A stretch of DNA of 19,337 bases. Origin: an uncultured Campylobacteraceae bacterium. GTDB taxonomy: Bacteria > Campylobacterota > Campylobacteria > Campylobacterales > Arcobacteraceae. This document shows positions 13,898-19,337 of the stretch, one piece after another (position 1 is the stretch's first letter; each line of letters starts with the position of its first letter). Where the stretch lies: positions 1-19,337 of the forward strand of contig CAJXPH010000021.1 of the NCBI GenBank assembly GCA_913057765.1. The letters run 5' to 3'. A program made the translations under genes and the position numbers. The notes under the pieces are model-generated. The model was not told the origin of the DNA, made no database searches, and saw only the letters and a program-made list of their open reading frames with translations.

Positions 13898-16240
13898 ATA
13901 TTTGTCATTTCCATAGCCATAACCATAGCTTACACCATATCCATAACCATATTTCTCACCTATTTCTACACCATTTAGTATCATACCAATATGATTGTGA
14001 GAATGTTCTCGTGCTAGTCTATCAAGATTTTTGATAAACTCTTTTCTTGTATAATTTGCGCGTACAAGTACAAAAGAAATATCTGCATAATTCATAAGAA
14101 TCAATGCATCCGTCACAAGTCCAACAGGAGGAGTATCAATGATAATATAATCATATTCTTCTTTTAACTTGTCAATTAATTCTTTCATCTGATCTGTTAA
14201 TATAAGTTCAGAAGGATTTGGAGGAAGTGGTCCAGTTGTAATTAAATCAACATATTCATTTTCTGTATTTGCAATTACTTCATTTAAACTTTTTTGTCCA
14301 GTAAGATAGTTACTAAGACCTAAAATATTATCAACATCAAACTCTTTATGAACACTTGCTTTTCTCATATCTATATCAAGAACAATTACTTTTTTATTTG
14401 TTTGTCCAATAACTTCTGCCATTTTTGCAGCAATAGTAGTTTTCCCTTCTCCTGAGACAGATGAAGTTACAGTTATAACTCTACTTGATTCAGTTTGTGG
14501 TAGAAACTGTAAGTTTGTACGTATTGATCTAAAAGATTCTAAGAAAATATTCTTTGTTTTTTTGTTTTTATTTAAAGGCACAACTCCATAGATAGGAATA
14601 CTACTATATCTTTCTATTTCATCAGTATTTTTAACAGTGTCATTTAAAAACTCTCTTAAAAATGCATAGGCAATACCAAGTATCATACCTAAAATCATAC
14701 CAACTAAAACAAGTAGCATTCTTTTTGGTTTAATTGCTCTAGGATAGTTTATTGCACTATCTAAAATTCTTGAATTTGAAATAGTAGAAGACTTTAATAT
14801 GGCAGTTTCAGCTCTTTTCTCAAGTAAAAAAGAATATACTTTTTCATTTACTGAAAAATGTCTTGTAAGTCTTGTAAGCTCTTTTTCTTGCTTTGGAAGA
14901 GTTTCTAAAGATTTAGAATACTTTCTAATAAGTGATTTTAAAGAACCTTTTCTTTGTCCTATTTGTCTAAGGTTATTTTTCAGTGCTGTTTTGATTGATC
15001 TTTTATATGAAGAAATTGTTTTACTCATTTTCTCAATATCAGGATGTAGTTCCGTGTAATCGATCAATAAAGTATCTCTTTGAGTAGAAAGGTCAGTTAA
15101 TTTTTTCACCAATGCAGCAATTGATGGATCAGCAAAACTTCCTGATCCAACAGTTAATCCAGATAGATTATGATTTGTTTGAATATATTGTTGAAGATTT
15201 TTCAAAATATTTTCTTCTATACTCAATTCTTGTAATTGAGTTTCATATTCAGCTAATTTACCAGAAGTCATAGTAGCTTTTTCTGATAAACTTATTACTT
15301 CATTAGTTTCTTTATAGTTTTCTAGTTTTCCTTCTGAAGTTTTAAGTCTTTTATTTATTTCGTCAAGTTGTTTATCTATAAAATTTAAAGATAAGTTTGC
15401 CACTTCACTTTTTCTTTCAACTTCTTGTTCTGAGTAAGCTTTAAATAGAGCATTTACTAAATCTTTTGCTCTTGTAGATACAGAGTCTTGAATAGTTATA
15501 CTTAGTATACTCGCATATTCAGATACTTGAGATACCAAAATATTACTAAAAAATACGTCTGCTGCAGATTTTTTATTTACAAAAGAAAAAGAATAGTTTT
15601 CATTTGTAATTTTGCTTAGTTTTTGTATTTTTATATTAAACCATTCAGTGTTAATATCTTGATCATACTTATGAATTTTATCGTAAGAAAGTAGGTCCTG
15701 TTTTTCAAAAGGTTTTACTTTTAGTGTATGAAGTATTCCACTTTTTGAAAATTTACTTTTAGGCTTAATTATTAATCTAAAATGGTTTTTATCTACTGGC
15801 AATAGATTAAATCTTTTTCCAAATATCATATCATCAAGAAATTTTTTAGTAACAATAAATGGGGAATTTTCATAAAATTCAGTTTCTCTATAGTTTTTAG
15901 TTGTAAAGTATCTAACATCTAAATTTAAAAAAGCTAAAGCTCTATTTGCTAGAAATTTTGATTGAAATACTTCAATTTGATTTTCGACATTTACTCCCGC
16001 ACCTCCAAACGCTTCTTTTAAAGCATTTGAGGGATCAAAACTTCTTTGCTCTTCTTGTAATTCAATTGTCCCACTTGACGAATATACGTTAGGTTTTACA
16101 TATGCAAAAACTGCACTCCCTATTGTGAAAATAATAGTTAGAGAAATAATAAAAAGTTTATATTTAAGAATAGTTTTAAATATTTGTTTTAAATCAATTT
16201 CGTCATTGTTAGATTCTATAAATGTTTGTTGGTTTTGCAT
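13877..16240 (-). CDS. wzc: Wzc-like polysaccharide co-polymerase and bacterial tyrosine autokinase (BY-kinase)
   Basis: Inner-membrane protein that sets polysaccharide chain length and couples polymerisation to export. Wzz-type N-terminus with TM1 at about 28-48, a large periplasmic coiled-coil and GNVR-like region, then a Pro-containing TM2 (about 508-526, PKRMLLVLVGMILGMILG). The cytoplasmic kinase has Walker A SGEGKTT (Lys600), Walker A' VIVLDIDMRKAS (about 618-629) and Walker B YIIIDTPP (Asp702). The tail after GEKYGYG has eight Tyr in about 25 residues, the autophosphorylation cluster. Length is 787 aa (E. coli Wzc is 720). The start follows the wza-like stop by 5 bases with no clear ribosome site, suggesting coupling. 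The likely cognate phosphatase converges from the other side. Confidence 0.93.
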   Translation of the reverse strand: MQNQQTFIESNNDEIDLKQIFKTILKYKLFIISLTIIFTIGSAVFAYVKPNVYSSSGTIELQEEQRSFDPSNALKEAFGGAGVNVENQIEVFQSKFLANRALAFLNLDVRYFTTKNYRETEFYENSPFIVTKKFLDDMIFGKRFNLLPVDKNHFRLIIKPKSKFSKSGILHTLKVKPFEKQDLLSYDKIHKYDQDINTEWFNIKIQKLSKITNENYSFSFVNKKSAADVFFSNILVSQVSEYASILSITIQDSVSTRAKDLVNALFKAYSEQEVERKSEVANLSLNFIDKQLDEINKRLKTSEGKLENYKETNEVISLSEKATMTSGKLAEYETQLQELSIEENILKNLQQYIQTNHNLSGLTVGSGSFADPSIAALVKKLTDLSTQRDTLLIDYTELHPDIEKMSKTISSYKRSIKTALKNNLRQIGQRKGSLKSLIRKYSKSLETLPKQEKELTRLTRHFSVNEKVYSFLLEKRAETAILKSSTISNSRILDSAINYPRAIKPKRMLLVLVGMILGMILGIAYAFLREFLNDTVKNTDEIERYSSIPIYGVVPLNKNKKTKNIFLESFRSIRTNLQFLPQTESSRVITVTSSVSGEGKTTIAAKMAEVIGQTNKKVIVLDIDMRKASVHKEFDVDNILGLSNYLTGQKSLNEVIANTENEYVDLITTGPLPPNPSELILTDQMKELIDKLKEEYDYIIIDTPPVGLVTDALILMNYADISFVLVRANYTRKEFIKNLDRLAREHSHNHIGMILNGVEIGEKYGYGYGVSYGYGYGNDKYYKDRPQ

Positions 16241-16245
16241 ATTGA

Positions 16246-17046
16246 TTAATCTATAAGTGTTTTTCTTTGATTTAATGGATCTAAGATACTAGACACCATT
16301 CTAAAGAAAGGACTGATTTCATTAAAGGCTTTATTGTACCCTTTAAGATTTCTTGGTTGGATATATACAATATCATTTGGCTTTAGATATAAACTCGATA
16401 GAGAAAGCGCAGACATATCTGTAAGGTCAACATTTCTAATCTTAGGATTTCTAAGATTCCCTCTTACAATTTTGATATTTGATCTTGATGCAAAATCTGT
16501 AAGATCTCCAGATCTAGCAATTGCTTCGATGATGTTCATTGTACCATTTGTAACAGGAACGATACCAGGTTTTCTTACCTCTCCCATCACGATCACTCTT
16601 TGGTTTTTAATTTCAACTAAAACATAAGGATTTCTAATATATTTTTTGTATTCTTTTATCAAAAATTCAGATGCTTGATCTTGAGTATAACCAGAAACAA
16701 AAACACTACCTAGTAAAGGAAGCCGTACTGTTCCTTTTTGAGTAACAAGTAAACCAATGTTTTCTTGAATATCATCACTTGTATTTGTTTCTCTACTTGT
16801 AAGGATTGAAGTCATTTGTTGAGAACCTTGACCTGCTTGGATATATACTGTGATATCAACTCTATCATTTGGAGCTATAATATTTTCAAATACCATTTCT
16901 TCTTTGTATTCTTTTTCAGAGACTATAGTTATATTATCTTGTTCTTCTTTATCTTCTTGAAAAAGTTTATACTCTTTCATACTACAACCACCTAGAAGTA
17001 GCGATATAGATAATATATATATCAAGTTTTTAAATCCCATTGACAT
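16246..17046 (-). CDS. wza: Wza-like polysaccharide export outer-membrane lipoprotein
   Basis: Outer-membrane export channel component. Lipoprotein signal with lipobox LLGGC and Cys21. Poly_export domain (APNDRVDITVYIQAGQ to about residue 135, including GTVRLPLLGSVFVSGYTQDQA), then an SLBB domain (about 150-200, VIVMGEVRKPGIVPV, NIIEAIARSGDL) and a C-terminal YLKPNDIVYIQPRN segment. At 266 aa it is shorter than E. coli Wza (379) and has only one clear SLBB. The ATG at 17046 has AAAGGT just upstream; Met3 is a possible alternative start. First gene of the - strand pair with wzc. A weak promoter candidate on this strand is TAATAT (complement of 17116-17121) with TTGTTA (complement of 17138-17143). 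Confidence 0.9.
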   Translation of the reverse strand: MSMGFKNLIYILSISLLLGGCSMKEYKLFQEDKEEQDNITIVSEKEYKEEMVFENIIAPNDRVDITVYIQAGQGSQQMTSILTSRETNTSDDIQENIGLLVTQKGTVRLPLLGSVFVSGYTQDQASEFLIKEYKKYIRNPYVLVEIKNQRVIVMGEVRKPGIVPVTNGTMNIIEAIARSGDLTDFASRSNIKIVRGNLRNPKIRNVDLTDMSALSLSSLYLKPNDIVYIQPRNLKGYNKAFNEISPFFRMVSSILDPLNQRKTLID

Positions 17047-17193
17047 TATGTACCTTTATATTATTTTTTGCGTATGATAACATAATTAGTTATTAAACAT
17101 CAAGCTGAACTTTATATATTACAGTTGAATTACAAATTAACAAACTAAGAATTTTTTAAGTAATTTTTAATATTATCTAATAGCTTTTTTAGT

Positions 17194-17199
17194 TATAAT
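17194..17199 (+). promoter_or_regulatory. -10 box for the peptide/kinase/RRE operon
   Basis: TATAAT lies 27 bases before the peptide start codon, preceded by T-rich sequence (AGCTTTTTTAG) and no good -35. It lies in the 179-base divergent gap between wza and the peptide gene. Confidence 0.5.
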
Positions 17200-17225
17200 A
17201 TTGAAAACTTATAACAGGGTTAATT

Positions 17226-17399
17226 ATGGAAAAAAATACTAAAAATAAAAGTGTTGAGAGTAGAAGAAACTTTATCAAAAAAGTAGCATATGTTGCGCCA
17301 ACTGTGGTTGCCTTAGGTAGTTTAGTTGAACCTACAAATGCAAATGCTGGTAAACCAGCACCAGGTGACAATAGTAAAATTAAACCAAAAGGTTACTAG
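17226..17399 (+). CDS. 57-residue candidate precursor peptide with RR motif and YxxP leader pattern
   Basis: A short gene that is easily missed. AGGG lies 6 bases before the ATG, a TATAAT box is upstream, and it is 6 bases ahead of the next gene. The peptide begins MEKNTKNKSVESRRNFIKKV, then the hydrophobic AYVAPTVVALGSLV, then EPTNANA, and ends GKPAPGDNSKIKPKGY. Two readings are possible. (a) A Tat-like signal, SRRNFIKK, with an ANA|G cleavage site. (b) A RiPP leader: Tyr22-x-x-Pro25-x-Val27-x3-Gly31-x5-Thr37 fits the YxxPxLxxxGxxxxxT pattern bound by RRE proteins in lasso systems, with a 16-residue core starting at Gly42 and Asp48 at core position 7. The neighbouring PqqD-like protein favours (b). 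I recall similar small RRxFxKK...YVAP peptides beside such genes, so this is likely a recurring family. Function is not established. Confidence 0.75.
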   Translation: MEKNTKNKSVESRRNFIKKVAYVAPTVVALGSLVEPTNANAGKPAPGDNSKIKPKGY

Positions 17400-17405
17400 T
17401 CTTTA

Positions 17406-18275
17406 ATGATGACTTGCTATGGATATAACATAGCTTTTGACTCTTCTATTGATAATGATAAAAATACTATCCTTATCGTAGAAGATGACCTCTTAACTCT
17501 TAAAAATTTGGATTATAAGCTCGAGTTTGAAAATAATCAAAATAGACAAATAGAATTTCTAAGTAATTTTTCTTTCGAAGAAAAAAAAGACTCACAATCT
17601 TACTATTTTCATATATTAGAACTTTTTATATTTTCATGGAACTTAAAAGAAAATAAAATCACCTATAAAATATTAAATAAAAATAATTCTAACTTATTAG
17701 AGTATTGGGTACTTCATACAGTACTGCCTTTTTTCTTTTCTGTAAAAAATACTTACTATTTTTTACATGCAGGTGCAGTTGAGATTTTGGATCAACCTGT
17801 TCTTTTTATAGCAGATTCCTATGGAGGAAAATCTACTCTCACAGACTTTTTTATTAAAAAGTCTCATACAATGATTTCAGATGATAAAGTAGCAACTTTT
17901 GAAAAAGATAATATGATATATTCTGTGAGCTCGTATCCATATCATAGACCATATAGAAACGTCGAAGACTTAGGGATTATGATTGATAATTTTTCAAGAG
18001 AAATAAAACCTATAAATACTATTTTCAATTTAGTTAAATCTGAACCTAATTCAGAAGTGAAAATAGAAAAAACTATTGGTATGGAAAAATTTAAAGTACT
18101 GAGATACGCTACTGATATAGAATTACCTTTAAATAAAGAAAAAAGATTTAATTTTTTAGCTAAAATTGCAAATGAAATTGATATTTATAATATAACTATT
18201 CCTTGGGATTTAAACAGACTAGAAGAAGTTTATATCCATATATTGGAATTTATTAAAAGGAAAAACTTTGATTAG
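17406..18275 (+). CDS. HPr-kinase-like protein (HprK-related kinase A type)
   Basis: 289 aa with the C-terminal fold of HPr kinase but no match I can see to the true HprK N-terminal domain. The family mark LHAGAVEI (120-127) precedes a P-loop ADSYGGKST (136-144, Lys142 and Ser143), followed by MISDDKV with Asp159/Asp160. The first P-loop residue is Ala instead of Gly. Homologues in lasso-type clusters (for example the paeninodin kinase) phosphorylate the precursor peptide; here the 57-residue peptide just upstream is the natural candidate, by inference. Two adjacent ATG codons (17406, 17409) could start it and neither has a clear ribosome site, so coupling to the peptide gene is likely. Its end overlaps the PqqD-like gene by 8 bases. 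Confidence 0.82.
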   Translation: MMTCYGYNIAFDSSIDNDKNTILIVEDDLLTLKNLDYKLEFENNQNRQIEFLSNFSFEEKKDSQSYYFHILELFIFSWNLKENKITYKILNKNNSNLLEYWVLHTVLPFFFSVKNTYYFLHAGAVEILDQPVLFIADSYGGKSTLTDFFIKKSHTMISDDKVATFEKDNMIYSVSSYPYHRPYRNVEDLGIMIDNFSREIKPINTIFNLVKSEPNSEVKIEKTIGMEKFKVLRYATDIELPLNKEKRFNFLAKIANEIDIYNITIPWDLNRLEEVYIHILEFIKRKNFD

Positions 18276-18543
18276 CTTAGAAACAAAAATAACTATACCA
18301 GAAACACTACTTTTACAAAAAGTTGATGAAGAAACAATACTCTTAGACATAAATACACAAGAATATTTTTCTTTAAATGAACTAGGCGGTATAATCTGGG
18401 AACTTTTATCTAAAAACAACAATTTAAAAGAAGTAAAAGATGAATTGCTTGTTACTTACGATATCAATGAAAAACAAATAATAGATGACATTTTAAATTT
18501 TATTAGTGCCTTAATAAAAAAAGGTTTGATTGAAATTGAATAA
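18268..18543 (+). CDS. PqqD-family peptide-binding protein (RiPP recognition element)
   Basis: 91-residue winged-helix protein of the PqqD type, which binds leader peptides and presents them to modifying enzymes. The family core is clear: ILLDINTQEYFSLNELGGIIWELL (about residues 24-47, here with Asn-Glu and Trp in the usual places), then helices to the C-terminal KKGLIEIE. The start is TTG (TTGATTAG overlap with the kinase stop) with AAAAGG seven bases upstream; no ATG is available. It lies between the HPr-kinase-like gene and the nucleotidyltransferase, in the order seen in HprK-related peptide systems. The likely ligand is the 57-residue peptide. Confidence 0.88.
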   Translation: MISLETKITIPETLLLQKVDEETILLDINTQEYFSLNELGGIIWELLSKNNNLKEVKDELLVTYDINEKQIIDDILNFISALIKKGLIEIE

Positions 18544-19290
18544 TATTACCTTCTCTAATGAAATTGAACTAATAATCGAAGCTACTAAGATAGATAAAGA
18601 TTACATAGAACTTGAGAAAAATATCAATCGTATCTCTGATTGGAATAAGTTTATAGATTTAAGTTATACTCATGGTGTTTTCCCTTTAGTTTATCAAACC
18701 TTTAAAGAGTTTGAGGATATTATTCCTCAAGATATTTTTTATAAAATGAAATCAATAAACCTATATATAGTAAAACAAAATATGCTTATGACTTCAGAAC
18801 TGATAAAAGTAATGAATTTACTATTAGAAAATGGTATCGATGCAATATCTTTTAAAGGTCCTACCTTATCTCAAATGGCTTATTACGATATTACACTAAG
18901 ACAGTATTCTGATTTAGATATTTTAGTTAAAAGTAAAAATATAAAAAAAGCATTTAAAATACTAAATAAGAATAGTTATATTAGTAAATATTCTAGTGAA
19001 TTATTGGACAATAAATATTTATATGACATATCTAAAGACATGGCATTATATAATGAAAAAGTAATAGTTGAACTTCATTGGAATTTATTTGAGAAAAGAT
19101 TTTTTAGTCTCTCAAATGATTTCAATGAATTAGCTTTTATTAATACATCATCTATTTCTATTAATAATCATAATATAAAAGTTTTATCTATTGAGTTTTA
19201 TGTATTCTATTTAATAATACATGGATCAAAACATTACTGGGAAAGAATTGAGTGGTTAAATGATATTTATCGAATATTGTCAGATAATAC
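18530..19290 (+). CDS. Nucleotidyltransferase family protein (PF14907 type), 3' truncated by adapter
   Basis: About 253 residues are present before adapter sequence cuts the gene; the family usually has 350-400. The mark FKGPTLSQMAYYDITLRQYS is followed by DLDILV (Phe108, Asp128 and Asp130), the metal-binding D-x-D of the nucleotidyltransferase fold. VELHWNLF and HGSKHYWERIEWLNDI, also typical, follow. Such genes accompany PqqD-like and HPr-kinase-like genes, including in some lasso-peptide clusters where they tailor the phosphorylated peptide. The frame opens after a TGA at 18527. The first start is TTG at 18530, with AAGG five bases upstream; TTG at 18536 is the alternative. It overlaps the PqqD-like gene by 14 (or 8) bases. 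Confidence 0.85.
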
Positions 19291-19337
19291 CTGTCTCTTA
19301 TACACATCTGACGCTGCCGACGAAGAGGATAGTGTAG
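19291..19337 (+). other. Sequencing adapter (Tn5 mosaic end, i5-side adapter and index), not genomic
   Basis: CTGTCTCTTATACACATCT starts at 19291 and continues as GACGCTGCCGACGA, the reverse complement of the Nextera read-1 adapter. Next comes AGAGGATA, the reverse complement of the i5 index I recall as S503 (TATCCTCT), then GTGTAG, the start of the P5 primer complement. Any reading frame entering this region is false beyond 19290. Confidence 0.97.

Noticed and set aside
17189..17371. 60-residue - strand frame over the peptide gene
   Set aside because: It lies opposite the peptide gene, which has a better ribosome site, promoter and family-like sequence; the reverse frame has none.
17226..17399. 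Calling the peptide a confirmed lasso peptide
   Set aside because: The B2 protease and C cyclase are not in the window and the Thr-to-core spacing is not classic, so it is kept as a candidate only.
17226..17399. Calling the peptide a plain Tat-exported protein
   Set aside because: The SRRNFIKK motif fits, but a 16-residue mature part is very short for a folded Tat substrate and the context favours peptide modification. Kept as the alternative reading.

Overview
The window reads as one AT-rich (roughly 30% G+C) fragment from a campylobacterotal (epsilonproteobacterial) chromosome, most likely Arcobacter-like. The basis is the tolB/pal/CpoB/SlyD/fabD/mtnN gene content, the codon use (TTA, AAA and ATA rich) and the T-rich promoters; this is inference, not a database match. 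Both ends are sequencing adapter, not genome. Positions 1-42 are a Nextera i7 index plus Tn5 adapter end, and 19291-19337 are the i5-side adapter plus index. The first and last genes are therefore cut by library construction, and only 43-19290 is biological.

Layout. (1) 43-5433 is a housekeeping block on the + strand: the 3' part of tolB, a terminator, a TIGR01777-type sugar-epimerase-like protein, pal, a CpoB/YbgF-like coiled-coil/TPR protein, a SlyD-type prolyl isomerase, a strong terminator, then the overlapping pair fabD-mtnN. (2) 5434-5610 holds two hairpins and a promoter whose -35 box lies inside the second hairpin. (3) 5611-13086 encodes a 2491-residue VCBS-repeat surface adhesin. It has a LapA-like N-terminal retention module with an AAAAGG site that resembles the LapG protease site, several inserted foreign domains, and an in-frame 84-bp perfect direct repeat that bounds a stretch of different codon use. 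(4) 13120-17046 is exopolysaccharide/capsule machinery: a PHP-type tyrosine phosphatase (+) converging on a Wzc-like BY-kinase/co-polymerase and a Wza-like export lipoprotein (both -). (5) 17226-19290 diverges from the wza gene. It is a tight + strand operon of a 57-codon peptide gene, an HPr-kinase-like protein, a PqqD-like RRE protein and a nucleotidyltransferase cut off by the window edge.

The most interesting part is (5). The 57-residue peptide looks at first like a Tat signal (SRRNFIKK...ANA). It also carries a Y-x-x-P-x-V-x-x-x-G-x-x-x-x-x-T pattern that matches the leader motif recognised by RRE proteins in lasso-peptide systems. Its last 16 residues start with Gly and have Asp at position 7. 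With the RRE protein, kinase and nucleotidyltransferase beside it, this is a candidate RiPP or lasso-like peptide system next to polysaccharide export genes. The protease (B2) and cyclase (C) needed for a true lasso pathway are not in the window, so the call is provisional.

How the genes may work together: Pal, TolB and CpoB maintain the outer membrane. The adhesin, the polysaccharide export pair with its phosphatase, and the modified-peptide module all point to a cell-surface and biofilm region. No tRNA, rRNA, CRISPR array, IS element or prophage gene was seen, and no gene-free stretch exceeds 300 bases; the longest gaps, about 180 bases, are described as features.
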